A stretch of DNA of 9,953 nt from Actinomyces viscosus (GCA_943326975.2 CALPVI020000044.1:1-9953); one strand, 5' to 3'; positions 1-7,283 are shown, counted from the first letter of the stretch. Program-made: numbers and translations. The notes: a model not told the origin generated them from the sequence alone.

Positions 1-33
1 AACCCGTTACATTTAATTGTAACGGGTTTTTTT
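1..33 (+). terminator. Hairpin A copy 1, intrinsic terminator-like
   Basis: AACCCGTTACA (1-11) pairs perfectly with TGTAACGGGTT (18-28) around a 6-nt loop, followed by a T run to 33. This is a standard intrinsic terminator shape on the plus strand and may end a gene lying just left of the window. Confidence 0.7.
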
Positions 34-99
34 GTGCTTATTAGTTTTTGTTATGATGATTGGGATGTTGCCTAGTTATTTGAGTGTGTGAGAGAGTAA

Positions 100-115
100 T
101 TCCGAAGCTTCGGAA
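100..115. repeat. Hairpin B copy 1, 16-bp perfect palindrome
   Basis: TTCCGAAGCTTCGGAA is its own reverse complement over 16 bases. It could act as a dimeric protein-binding site in DNA or as a 6-bp RNA stem with loop AGCT. The second unit keeps the 6-bp arms but changes the centre, which favours the stem as the preserved part. Confidence 0.6.
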
Positions 116-129
116 GATACCACTTATAT

Positions 130-164
130 AAAACCCGTTACATTTAGTTGTAACGGGTTTTTTT
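130..164 (+). terminator. Hairpin A copy 2, terminator-like
   Basis: AAAACCCGTTACA (130-142) pairs with TGTAACGGGTTTT (149-161) around loop TTTAGT, a 13-bp stem with a T run to 164. The flanking A run gives a T run on the minus strand as well, so it could terminate in both directions. Its loop differs from copy 1 by one base (TTTAAT to TTTAGT), while the stem is unchanged. Confidence 0.7.
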
Positions 165-232
165 ATGCTTATTAGTTTTTGTGATGATGATTGGGGTAGT
201 AAACTAGTTATTTGAGTGTTGGGAGAGAGTAA

Positions 233-248
233 TTCCGACACTTCGGAA
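233..248. repeat. Hairpin B copy 2, stem kept and loop changed
   Basis: TTCCGA (233-238) and TCGGAA (243-248) form the same 6-bp stem as in the first unit, but the loop is CACT instead of AGCT, so the full 16-bp palindrome is lost. Two copies are too few to show selection. Confidence 0.5.
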
Positions 249-297
249 GATACCACTTTTATAAAACCCATTACATTTAGTAGTAACGTATTTTTAG

Positions 298-461
298 TCT
301 ATAAAATCCTTGATTTAATTAACAATATACAGAGTCCAACTTAGAAGTACATTTAATACTATTTATATTTAGTTACAAAGTTTTCTTATATGTATATTGT
401 TTTGAAATTAATAGTTTGTGATAATTCATTATTAGTATATTAGCTAAAATTATTTTTATTA
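298..461. other. AT-rich leader without clear promoter
   Basis: This stretch between the repeat array and the glycosyltransferase gene is extremely AT-rich. I found no perfect TAnnTTTG element. The nearest match is TTGTTTTG around 396-403, one base off. No RNA gene or small reading frame could be supported. Confidence 0.4.
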
Positions 462-1403
462 ATGTTTCCATCAGATATTTGCTATAAACGTATATTGTTT
501 TCTCCTTTAAATTGGGGTTATGGACATGTTGCAAGATCTATTCAAATTATTAATGAATTAATAAAGAGTAATAATACAATTTACATTGCATGCTCTGAAT
601 CACAGTATAATATATATTTAAATTATTTTAGTTCAAATCAATTTACTTGGATTTTACATATTGATTATCCTTTTAATTTTAAAGGTAATGGTTACTTTAT
701 TAATGATATATTTTCATCAATATTTTCTTTATATAATCGCCTTATTACTGAAAAAAAACAAGCTGATAATCTAGTTGATCAATTCTCAATAGATATTATA
801 ATTTCAGATCATCGCTATGGATTTCTTTCACAAAAAGTACCATCTATATTTGTTACTCATCAGTTGAATTTACCACTTTCAAATTTTGGTTTTTTTTTCC
901 AATTTATACATCAAAAGTTAATAAGTAAATTTAATTATATTTGGGTTTTAGATGATCAAAATAATCATTTTGCAGGTAAACTTTCTAAGCGTAAAAAATC
1001 GAATAAATTACATTTTATTGGTGTTAAATCAAGGTTTAGTTTATATACTAATGAATTAACTAAAGAATATGATCGAGTAGTTGTTGTTAGTGGTCCTGAA
1101 CCTTACGCTGAACAATTTTTTATTGAACAATTAGAATGTTTTAAAGAGTCGGTTAATACAGTAATAATTTCACCGAAACACTATTCTATTCAGGATATAA
1201 ATTACCAATGTAAGATTGTATTAGCATCTAATTGGTTAGAAGTAGATCAAATAATTAGACAATCAAAAAAGTTGATATCTCGAAGTGGATATTCAACAAT
1301 TATGGATTTACATTTTTTACAAATTCCATTTGAATTTCACCCGACTAAAGGACAAGCCGAACAAATATATTTAGCTGATTTACATAAAAAACTCAATGGG
1401 TAA
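462..1403 (+). CDS. GT-B type glycosyltransferase, C-terminally short
   Basis: It resembles the MurG/UDP-glycosyltransferase-like proteins of Bacteroidota. PLNWGYGHVARS at residues 15-26 matches the N-terminal nucleotide-sugar loop (PLNWG.GH) of that family. Further family-like segments are SDHRYG (115-120), VTHQLNL (131-137), VSGPEPYAEQ (209-218) and SRSGYSTIMDL (273-283), followed by TKGQAEQIYLADLH (295-308) from the donor-binding C-terminal half. The protein is 313 residues, while relatives as I recall them continue about 30-40 residues beyond the GQxEQxYLA motif. So the last helix is missing, naturally or by mutation. Donor and acceptor are unknown; it probably acts at the cytoplasmic face on an envelope glycan or lipid. 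No signal peptide is visible. The gene is more AT-rich than its neighbours, and its only neighbour on this strand is the repeat array, so it appears monocistronic. ATG at 462 is the natural start because the GT motif begins 14 residues later. Confidence 0.75.
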   Translation: MFPSDICYKRILFSPLNWGYGHVARSIQIINELIKSNNTIYIACSESQYNIYLNYFSSNQFTWILHIDYPFNFKGNGYFINDIFSSIFSLYNRLITEKKQADNLVDQFSIDIIISDHRYGFLSQKVPSIFVTHQLNLPLSNFGFFFQFIHQKLISKFNYIWVLDDQNNHFAGKLSKRKKSNKLHFIGVKSRFSLYTNELTKEYDRVVVVSGPEPYAEQFFIEQLECFKESVNTVIISPKHYSIQDINYQCKIVLASNWLEVDQIIRQSKKLISRSGYSTIMDLHFLQIPFEFHPTKGQAEQIYLADLHKKLNG

Positions 1404-1433
1404 GTTTTGCCCTTCAATATCACAACCCCCAAC

Positions 1434-1461
1434 CTCAATCTTATTCTTAATCTCAATCTTA
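1434..1461. repeat. Short direct repeat CTCAATCTTA
   Basis: CTCAATCTTA occurs at 1434-1443 and 1452-1461, with a similar TATTCTTAAT between them. This is a low-complexity patch just after the glycosyltransferase stop codon. It may be slippage debris associated with the shortened end of that gene. Confidence 0.45.
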
Positions 1462-1464
1462 ATT

Positions 1465-1496
1465 AAAAAAAAAAAGCTGTCCGAAGACAGCTTTTT
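1465..1496 (-). terminator. Intrinsic terminator with UUCG loop
   Basis: On the minus strand AAAAAGCTGTC (from 1496) pairs with GACAGCTTTTT across loop TTCG, an 11-bp stem closed by C-G around a UUCG tetraloop. The T tract continues to 1465. It lies 20-50 bases after the lipoprotein stop and is its terminator. The plus-strand reading also ends in five Ts, so it may stop the converging glycosyltransferase transcript too. Confidence 0.9.
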
Positions 1497-1515
1497 GAAA
1501 ATATGTAGAAGTGAA

Positions 1516-3216
1516 TTATTTAACTACTGAAGAGAAATTAGCATCTCCAAATAATTTAATGAATTCTCTATCTTTAGCAGCTTTAGCTTTCAATGTTTCG
1601 TCTTTAGCAATAGCATTTTTCAAGTTACTTACAGCAACGTCTGCTTTACCAGTTCTAGCACCAACAATAGCTTTTAAATAATATCCTAATGCAGAATCTT
1701 TATCTACTGAACCATCAACTGCTGGAGTAGCTGCATCAAATTGTCCACTTAAAATTAAAGCTAATGCTTTATTAAATGAAGCTTCTGATCCTAAATTAGA
1801 AATTGCATCATTGTACTTACCTTCTTTGATGTTAATAATACCATTGTTATAGTTAACTTCTTGACCTGCACCTTTTGCTTGCTCTAATAATTGTTTAGCT
1901 TTAACAAAGTCACCATTTACACCAGCGACAGCAGCTAAGTTATTTTTAGAAATATTATTTTCTTTAACTGTATTAGCTTTCTCAAATTTATCTTTTGCTT
2001 CTTGTAATTTATTTTGAGTAAAGTAAATTACACCAGCATTGTTGATTGCTCTAACATCTTCAGGGAATTTCGTTTCTGCTGCTTGATAAATACTTAATTT
2101 TGTATTTAAGTCATTTGTTAATGTAGCAGAAAATAATAATTCTTCTAATTTTAAAGTTTCTGGTTTAGTAGTTGAGATAGTTTTTAATTCTTCATCTGTG
2201 TAACCAACTAAATCATATGTAACTGTAATTTCAGCACGACGTAATTTTGGGAAAATGTTATCATCTAAATATTTAAATGTTTTACCCATATTTCTCATTT
2301 CTGTTTCACGAGTTTCAGGATCTTTATGCATTTCTAATACACGAATAACTAATTGTTTTTCGTCATTGTTCATTGCTGATTTCTCTAATTCTTTTTTGAA
2401 ACCATCATAATCCTCACCTCTACCAGATAATGTATATAATTCTGTTTGAGCTTTTTCGTTTTTTGCATTTTTAGCAATGCTAACTATAGCAGCTTTTGCA
2501 GCGTTTGCTCTATCTGTAGATAAACTATTGTTTTTACCTGTTTCACCTTCTGGAGAAGCATAACCTGTAATACTTACAGTTTTAATAGTGATTTTTGGAT
2601 TTGCTTGTGCGTCCGCTAACCATTTTTGAAAATCTACAATATCTTTATCTTTAAATTCAACTGTTTTAACCTCAGATTTAGCTCTTTCGAAATTGAATTG
2701 TCCAGGAGATAAAGTTTCTTCACTTACTCTTGTGAAATTATCTTTTTCAGATATTACTTTAAAATCTTTTTTCAACAAGAAAGGTGTAATTATAGTTGCA
2801 TCAGCAATTTTAACTTCTGGAAGTTGTTTTTTAACCTTTCCTCCTTTAAGAACATTACCTGATACTTTTAAATCTGTATTTTCATATTCTGATTTGTAAG
2901 GAACAATATCAGTATAAGTTACATTTCCTCCTGATTTAAATTGAATAACATTACCATTACCAGTAGCTTTTTCTCCTTGAATAGTAACAGACTTTAAAGC
3001 AGTATTACCCAACATAGGAGTAATTTCAGCAGATACTTTTTTTCTAATTCCTTTTTCAGGGATTTTTAGATCAACTTTAACACGTACTGAATCTCCATGC
3101 ATTTCTAACGGATTTGGAGTAACCGTGTATTGAACATCTTTCAGAAGGTTGCAACTTGCTACCATTGATCCTGCAAGAGCAATAAACGCAAAGCCTTTAA
3201 TCGTTTGTTTTTTCAT
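1516..3216 (-). CDS. OmpA-like / TPR outer-membrane lipoprotein
   Basis: The protein has 566 residues. Residues 1-22 form a lipoprotein signal peptide (KK, a hydrophobic stretch, then lipobox VASC with the lipidated Cys22). The sequence after Cys is NLLKD and lacks the acidic surface-export signal known for Bacteroidota, so a periplasm-facing anchor is likely. Residues ~30-180 are beta-rich (TVTPNPLEMHGDSV). Residues ~195-340 hold an OmpA_C-like region with GYASPEGETGKNNSLSTDRA (218-237), like the peptidoglycan-binding motif of OmpA. Residues ~385-540 contain TPR-type helical repeats (AINNAGVIYFTQNKLQEAKD). Inferred role: linking outer membrane to cell wall or acting as an abundant scaffold; the exact function of this Bacteroidota family is not known to me. 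Its less AT-biased base use suggests high expression. It is separated from folK by 96 bp holding only imperfect -7 matches (TAATATTG at 3251-3258, TAAAATTG at 3239-3246, minus strand), so it probably has its own promoter. Confidence 0.8.
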   Translation of the reverse strand: MKKQTIKGFAFIALAGSMVASCNLLKDVQYTVTPNPLEMHGDSVRVKVDLKIPEKGIRKKVSAEITPMLGNTALKSVTIQGEKATGNGNVIQFKSGGNVTYTDIVPYKSEYENTDLKVSGNVLKGGKVKKQLPEVKIADATIITPFLLKKDFKVISEKDNFTRVSEETLSPGQFNFERAKSEVKTVEFKDKDIVDFQKWLADAQANPKITIKTVSITGYASPEGETGKNNSLSTDRANAAKAAIVSIAKNAKNEKAQTELYTLSGRGEDYDGFKKELEKSAMNNDEKQLVIRVLEMHKDPETRETEMRNMGKTFKYLDDNIFPKLRRAEITVTYDLVGYTDEELKTISTTKPETLKLEELLFSATLTNDLNTKLSIYQAAETKFPEDVRAINNAGVIYFTQNKLQEAKDKFEKANTVKENNISKNNLAAVAGVNGDFVKAKQLLEQAKGAGQEVNYNNGIINIKEGKYNDAISNLGSEASFNKALALILSGQFDAATPAVDGSVDKDSALGYYLKAIVGARTGKADVAVSNLKNAIAKDETLKAKAAKDREFIKLFGDANFSSVVK

Positions 3217-3312
3217 ATTAACTAGTTGTAATTCTTACCAATTTTAAATGCAATATTAATCAAATATTTTATGTAATGAAAAAAAAGAGCATTTTTTATT
3301 TAGTTTATTGTA

Positions 3313-3840
3313 TTAATTTAATTGTAAAGTATTTATAGTTTTAACTAAAATTGATAAATCTAAACAATTTCTCTTTAATGATATTAGATCGATGTTTAAT
3401 TCAGGATCTATGAAATTTTCAGTTATTTCAATTAGTGGTGTCAGTACAAAATTCCTTTCAGTTCTTTTCGGATGAGGAATAACTAACTCATTTTCTTTTA
3501 TTATTTCATTTCTATAGTAAATGATATCTATATCTATAATACGAGATGAATATTCAATATTTGTCTTTGTTTTTCTACCTATTAATTGTTCTATTTGCTG
3601 TGTTTTTTTGAGAAGTTCAATTGGTTTCAATTTTGATTCTATTTCTATACATAAATTCAAAAATTGTTGATCGGAATTAAAACCGAGTGGTGGGTTTTCA
3701 TATATCGAAGAAATTTGATTTACTCTTCCAATTTCTTGTTGAATTAATTGAATACTTTTTTCAATGTTTTTTATTCTATCTCCTAAATTACTTCCGATAC
3801 TAAGATATATTTGATTTGTGTTTTTATTTATTTTTTCCAT
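3313..3840 (-). CDS. folK: HPPK, folate-pathway pyrophosphokinase
   Basis: 2-amino-4-hydroxy-6-hydroxymethyldihydropteridine pyrophosphokinase transfers pyrophosphate from ATP to the pterin before dihydropteroate synthase acts; it is cytosolic. The 175 residues show the family signatures: IYLSIGSNLGDR (11-22), YENPPLGF (47-54) for the pterin loop, and RIIDIDII (100-107), where Asp103 and Asp105 correspond to the two Mg-binding aspartates. LVIPHPKRTERNFVLTPL (119-136) is the classic signature. Length is typical. The ATG overlaps the end of gldD by 13 nt in another frame, so translation is probably coupled to gldD and the gene is the last of the mutY-ssb-gldE-gldD-folK run. No strong terminator follows it; only a weak A/T-rich hairpin around 3281-3297 is seen. 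Confidence 0.93.
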   Translation of the reverse strand: MEKINKNTNQIYLSIGSNLGDRIKNIEKSIQLIQQEIGRVNQISSIYENPPLGFNSDQQFLNLCIEIESKLKPIELLKKTQQIEQLIGRKTKTNIEYSSRIIDIDIIYYRNEIIKENELVIPHPKRTERNFVLTPLIEITENFIDPELNIDLISLKRNCLDLSILVKTINTLQLN

Positions 3841-4412
3841 TGAAACGTATTTATCATTTTCATTAAGTCTATTTTTAAATATTCTAGACTTGGTTTCAGA
3901 GAATCGTAATTAGGAACACTATTAAAGTATACAACGCCACTTACAAATTTAGTTGTAGAATCTGTCAAGTAAAACTGATAAGGCGAAGCAACGTCCCCTT
4001 GTAATTCGAAAATTGTACCAAACACTCTATCTTTTGATCGTATAATTTTAGTGTCTTCAATAGCTGTTGCTTTAATTTTGTGCTCATCTACTTTATCAAT
4101 AGCATAGTTTACATAAGCTGATAATGGTTCAACCATATCTATATAAGAAAAATGAATCACTCCATTTAGTGGTCCTAATTCAATATCCTTATGGCAACTA
4201 GGTCCAGTTTGGTCTATTACTTGTTTTGCTTTGTATAGTTTTGAAAGCTGAAATGTATAATTACAATCATCATTTATGGTTATATACTTATGATTAGGTA
4301 GGTCTAAACGTAAATATGTTGGAGGTTTAGGGATACTAATTTCATTTGTCGAACAACTAAATACGAAGATTACACTAAAGAAATAAATATAGTATGATTT
4401 TTTATTTTTCAT
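3828..4412 (-). CDS. gldD: Gliding motility lipoprotein GldD
   Basis: GldD is a lipoprotein needed for gliding motility in Flavobacterium, where gliding depends on the type IX secretion machinery. I start it at ATG 4412, giving 194 residues: a lysine-rich start, a hydrophobic core and lipobox VFSC with Cys20. This start lies 1 nt past the gldE stop (TAA-A-ATG). An in-frame start at 4481 would add 23 residues inside gldE and bury the signal peptide. Family-typical segments are IPKPPTYLRLDLP (27-39), LQGDVASPYQFYLTDS (137-152) and VYFNSVPNYDSLKPSLEYLK (161-180). Cys50 and Cys73 could form a disulphide. Its partner gldE is immediately upstream and folK overlaps its 3' end, so it is surely co-transcribed. 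Confidence 0.9.
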   Translation of the reverse strand: MKNKKSYYIYFFSVIFVFSCSTNEISIPKPPTYLRLDLPNHKYITINDDCNYTFQLSKLYKAKQVIDQTGPSCHKDIELGPLNGVIHFSYIDMVEPLSAYVNYAIDKVDEHKIKATAIEDTKIIRSKDRVFGTIFELQGDVASPYQFYLTDSTTKFVSGVVYFNSVPNYDSLKPSLEYLKIDLMKMINTFQWKK

Positions 4413-4413
4413 T

Positions 4414-5691
4414 TTATTCGATATTAGTTGGTAATATAACTTTAACAGATCTAATTCTTCTTTTATCTGAAGATTCAACAATCAATTTTATATCATTACA
4501 TATAATAAATTCTTTGTTTTTTAGTATTCTACCAGCATTTTCAACAATGAATCCAGCAAGTGAATCTGATTCACCTTTAATTAATTCGAATTCTTTTCCG
4601 TCAATATCTATAATTTTGTAGAAATCATTCAGTGCGGTTCTTCCTTCAAAAATATAAGTTTGTTCATTTAATTTTTTAAAATCAATTTCTTCTTCATCAA
4701 ATTCGTCAGTTATATCTCCAACAATTTCTTCTAAAACATCTTCTAATGTTACAATTCCTGAAGCTCCACCATATTCATCAACAACAATTGCCATATGAAC
4801 TTTCTTCGTTTGAAATTCTTTCAGTAAGTCATCTATTTTTTTGTTTTCAGGCACAAAAAATGGTTTTCGTACTAATTCTAACCAATTAAAGTTTTCTTCT
4901 TTATTAAGGTGTGGTAATAAGTCTTTGATAAATAAAATCCCAATAATATTATCGAATGTATCATTATAAACAGGTATTCTAGAATAACCATAGTCTAAAA
5001 TTTTATGAAGCACCTCTTTAAAATTGAAACCACTCTCAATTGCTGATACATTTAATCTTTGACACATTATTTGTTTGACATCCGTCGCGCCAAATTTTAC
5101 AATTCCTTCTAATATTTTATGTTCTTCTTCAGAAGTGTTTTCTTCTTTTGTTAATGCAATTGCTTGTTCAAGTTCGTCACTCGATATTTTTACACCTTTC
5201 TTTTTAGAATAACTACCAATTATTTCTGACCATCCTACTAATCCAGCTCTTAACCATGATATAGGTGGGATTGAATTGATTAAATTTAAAGGACGTGCTA
5301 AAATGCGAACAGTTTTGATGTTGTTTTTTGAAGCGTAAATTTTTGGAATTACTTCACCAACTAATAATATTACAAAAGTACTAACGATTACATCTAAAAC
5401 GAAATATAGAGTTTTCTGTTTTTCTTCGTCAATGTAATTCCCTAAAATACTACTTACTGTTAACACAATAGCAATATTTGAAAAGTTAATTACTATTAAA
5501 ATAATAGAAAGCAAATCTTTGGGTGTATCTATTAATTTTTTGGCAATAACATAACCTTTATCGTTACTCTTTTTTAAAAAATCTTTATCTATTGGCTTTA
5601 ATGAAAAAAAAGCAGTTTCTGCTGCAGACATCATTGCTGTTACAAATAATAGAATAAGTAGTAATGAAAATAAAAATATTATTGAGTTCAT
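4414..5691 (-). CDS. gldE: Gliding motility-associated CNNM/CorC protein GldE
   Basis: This membrane protein of the CNNM/CorC (HlyC) superfamily is called GldE when encoded beside gldD. Members are linked to divalent-cation transport, but the biochemical role of GldE in gliding is unresolved. With ATG 5691 it has 425 residues. A transmembrane stretch (~3-22) leads into AAETAFFSL, then hydrophobic segments at ~60-85 and ~95-115 with GEVIPK (112-117). Two CBS domains follow: ~204-260 (QIMCQR, YSRIPVY) and ~277-330 (HMAIVVDEYGGASGIVTLED). The C-terminal CorC_HlyC domain spans ~338-420 (YIFEGR, GESDSLAGFIVE). The frame is open further up to a TTG at 5730; I prefer the ATG because it opens directly into the membrane segment, as in homologues. 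ssb ends 53 nt upstream, with only a weak 5-bp hairpin between, so readthrough from ssb is expected. Confidence 0.9.
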   Translation of the reverse strand: MNSIIFLFSLLLILLFVTAMMSAAETAFFSLKPIDKDFLKKSNDKGYVIAKKLIDTPKDLLSIILIVINFSNIAIVLTVSSILGNYIDEEKQKTLYFVLDVIVSTFVILLVGEVIPKIYASKNNIKTVRILARPLNLINSIPPISWLRAGLVGWSEIIGSYSKKKGVKISSDELEQAIALTKEENTSEEEHKILEGIVKFGATDVKQIMCQRLNVSAIESGFNFKEVLHKILDYGYSRIPVYNDTFDNIIGILFIKDLLPHLNKEENFNWLELVRKPFFVPENKKIDDLLKEFQTKKVHMAIVVDEYGGASGIVTLEDVLEEIVGDITDEFDEEEIDFKKLNEQTYIFEGRTALNDFYKIIDIDGKEFELIKGESDSLAGFIVENAGRILKNKEFIICNDIKLIVESSDKRRIRSVKVILPTNIE

Positions 5692-5716
5692 TTTTGATTT
5701 TATGAATATGCTAAAA

Positions 5717-5729
5717 TGCTTAATAAGCA
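5717..5729 (-). terminator. Weak hairpin between ssb and gldE
   Basis: On the minus strand TGCTT-ATT-AAGCA forms a 5-bp stem with a 3-nt loop, followed by TTTT. It is too weak to be a full terminator, but it could trim gldE expression relative to the abundant ssb message. Confidence 0.3.
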
Positions 5730-5744
5730 ATTAAAAATGAATTA

Positions 5745-6194
5745 TTAGAAAGGTAAATCATCAGTGTCTTGATCTAATAATTCGTCTATTTTTGATGGAG
5801 TAGGAGGTTTTCCTTCATTGGAGTAGGGAGCATTATTTGTATTTTTTTCACTACCATCAGGTCTTGAAATAATGTTTAAAACATCAGCAATTATTTCAGT
5901 GGTATATCTAGTCGTTCCTTCTTTATCTTGCCAAGACCTTTTTTTTAATTTACCCTCTACGTATACCTTGTATCCTTTTTTTATGTATTTTTCAGCAACT
6001 TCTGCAAGTCCTCTCCATACTACAATGTCATGCCAGTCTGTAAGTTCTTTTTTTTCGCCGGAAGTTTTATCTGTATATATTTCTGAAGTTGCAATAGAAA
6101 AACTAGCAACAACAGCACCATTCTCTAAACGTCTTACTTCAGGGTCTTTTCCTAAATTACCTAATAAGATTACTTTGTTAACGCTTCCAGCCAT
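5745..6194 (-). CDS. ssb: Single-stranded DNA-binding protein
   Basis: SSB coats single-stranded DNA in replication and repair and recruits partner proteins. The 149 residues comprise an OB fold (~1-110): VNKVILLGNLGKDPEVR (5-21), WHDIVVWRGLAEVAEKYIKK (54-73) and YVEGKLKKRSWQDKEG (78-93), with Trp54, Trp60 and Trp88 available for base stacking. A short disordered linker rich in N, P and S follows (~112-135). The end is the acidic tip DTDDLPF, which docks repair and replication enzymes. It is shorter than the E. coli protein because of the linker. The ATG is followed by the usual MAGSVNKV start. It sits 51 nt after mutY, with a consensus -7 box in that gap, so it can be transcribed alone or with mutY. 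Confidence 0.96.
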   Translation of the reverse strand: MAGSVNKVILLGNLGKDPEVRRLENGAVVASFSIATSEIYTDKTSGEKKELTDWHDIVVWRGLAEVAEKYIKKGYKVYVEGKLKKRSWQDKEGTTRYTTEIIADVLNIISRPDGSEKNTNNAPYSNEGKPPTPSKIDELLDQDTDDLPF

Positions 6195-6214
6195 AATATC
6201 AAATTATAATATAA

Positions 6215-6222
6215 CAAATATA
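6215..6222 (-). promoter_or_regulatory. Candidate ssb promoter (-7 box TATATTTG)
   Basis: TATATTTG on the minus strand matches the Bacteroidota -7 consensus TAnnTTTG exactly. TTA, one base off the -33 TTG, lies 19 nt further up. The box ends 20 nt before the ssb ATG, which would give a 5' leader of roughly 15 nt. It would let ssb, gldE, gldD and folK be expressed independently of mutY. Confidence 0.55.
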
Positions 6223-6245
6223 CGAAAAAAATGAAATGACATAAT

Positions 6246-7283
6246 TTATTGTAAATCTGTTGTTTCTAAATATCTATCAATCAAACGAGGTATTGGGAAA
6301 TTTTGTATTTCATTAATCTTTATATTGATTTGATTATTATATAGTTTTTCAGGGAGGCTATTGAAATGTAAAAAACGTGTTATTAACTTTTGGTGTGAAA
6401 GGATATGTGTTATTGGTTCACTTATTTTGAACAGTGATTTTTGAATATTTAAACTTAACAATTTAGGAATTTCATTTAATTTAATTTCTTTTTCTGTTTC
6501 AATCATTGGAAATTGATAGAGCTGTTGCCAGATATCTTTTTCTTCTCTTCTTTCTATAATTGTTTGGTTTTTATTTGAGTAAATTAAGAAATAAAAATAT
6601 CTATTTCGAATTTTAATTTTTTTTGACTTTACAGGTCTAAGTGTAATCGTATTATTACTAAATGAAAGACATTTTGTTGTTAATGGACATTCTTCGCAGT
6701 TAGGATTTGTTGGTGTACATTGCAATGCACCAAATTCCATTATTGCTTGGTTGTATAGTGCTGGGTTCTTCTTGTCTATAAGTTGATTTGCTAACTCTGA
6801 AAAAGCCTTTTTTCCTTCATTAGTATCGATTGCTTTATCTATATCAAAAAACCTGCTTAGAACACGATATACATTACCATCAACTACTGCATGTGGAAGA
6901 TCAAACGCAAAAGAAGCAATTGCTGCAGCTGTATAATCTCCAATTCCTTTTAAAGATCGAATTTGATTGTAATTGCAAGGGAGCACACCGTTGAATTCAT
7001 TAACAATCTGTTTTGCAGCAAAATGCAGGTTTCTTGCACGGCTGTAATATCCTAACCCTTGCCAATCGTTCAATATTTCATTTTCAGGTGCATTTGCAAG
7101 ATCAAAAACTGTAGGGTAATGTTCTGTAAACTTGATGTAATAACTCGTGCCTTGAGCTACTCTTGTTTGTTGTAAAATTATCTCTGAAAGCCAAATATGA
7201 TATGCATTTTTTGTGTTTCTCCAGGGTAATTCACGCTTATTTTGTCTGTACCAATCTGTTATTAGTAGTTGAAAATCAATCAT
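6246..7283 (-). CDS. mutY: A/G-specific adenine DNA glycosylase
   Basis: MutY removes adenine mispaired with 8-oxoguanine. The 345-residue protein has the full set of landmarks: WLSEIILQQTRV (31-42) with catalytic Glu34; the helix-hairpin-helix LKGIGDYTAAAIASFAF (111-127); DGNVYRVLSR (135-144) with catalytic Asp135; and the 4Fe-4S cluster cysteines 189, 196, 199 and 205 in the C-x6-C-x2-C-x5-C pattern. The C-terminal ~115 residues (FYFLIYSNKN onward, IWQQLYQFPMIE) are the NUDIX-like 8-oxoG recognition domain. Length and motifs are normal and the enzyme should be active. It heads the minus-strand run into ssb and gldED, a gene order also known in Flavobacterium, and is divergent from the HU gene. 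Confidence 0.96.
   Translation of the reverse strand: MIDFQLLITDWYRQNKRELPWRNTKNAYHIWLSEIILQQTRVAQGTSYYIKFTEHYPTVFDLANAPENEILNDWQGLGYYSRARNLHFAAKQIVNEFNGVLPCNYNQIRSLKGIGDYTAAAIASFAFDLPHAVVDGNVYRVLSRFFDIDKAIDTNEGKKAFSELANQLIDKKNPALYNQAIMEFGALQCTPTNPNCEECPLTTKCLSFSNNTITLRPVKSKKIKIRNRYFYFLIYSNKNQTIIERREEKDIWQQLYQFPMIETEKEIKLNEIPKLLSLNIQKSLFKISEPITHILSHQKLITRFLHFNSLPEKLYNNQINIKINEIQNFPIPRLIDRYLETTDLQ

Larger units (their letters stand above)
1..297. repeat. Tandem ~132-bp repeat array with paired hairpins
   Basis: The block AACCCGTTACA begins at 1, 132 and (degenerate, AACCCATTACA) 265, giving periods of 131 and 133. The interior sequences 29-131 and 160-264 match closely along their whole length, for example TGCTTATTAGTTTTTGT, CTAGTTATTTGAGTGT and CGGAAGATACCACTT in both. 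Each unit holds hairpin A, a terminator-like stem of 11-13 bp followed by Ts, and hairpin B, built on TTCCGA/TCGGAA. The third copy stops matching near 297 and its hairpin A has lost pairing. The periods are not multiples of three, so a repeated protein is unlikely. The array may extend upstream, since copy one begins at the first base. Function is unknown: serial terminators, small RNA genes, or decaying intergenic duplications are all possible. Confidence 0.85.

Noticed and set aside
60..130. Resemblance of GAGAGTA in the repeat unit to 5S rRNA
   Set aside because: Only a few bases match, and the rest of the unit cannot form the 5S fold; no rRNA call is justified.
41..271. 76-codon open frame on the minus strand across the repeat array
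   Set aside because: It crosses repeats of 131 and 133 bp that shift the frame between units, and the product has no recognisable features.
1..297. Possible CRISPR-like array
   Set aside because: The palindromic blocks recur, but the intervening ~100 bases are also repeated rather than unique, spacing is far too long, and no cas gene is present.
3281..3297. Terminator after folK
   Set aside because: The minus-strand hairpin is only A/T pairs with a short loop; too weak to call a terminator.
4413..4481. Upstream start for gldD adding 23 residues
   Set aside because: It would overlap gldE by 68 nt and bury the signal peptide and lipobox; ATG 4412, 1 nt after the gldE stop, gives a proper lipoprotein.
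5692..5730. TTG start for gldE adding 13 residues
   Set aside because: The extension lies in the weak hairpin region and precedes the first membrane segment, where homologues begin.
5872..6234. 120-codon plus-strand frame opposite ssb
   Set aside because: It is the antisense shadow of a clear ssb gene; its sequence has no independent family features. The same applies to 2693-2899, 4394-4621 and 8922-9179.
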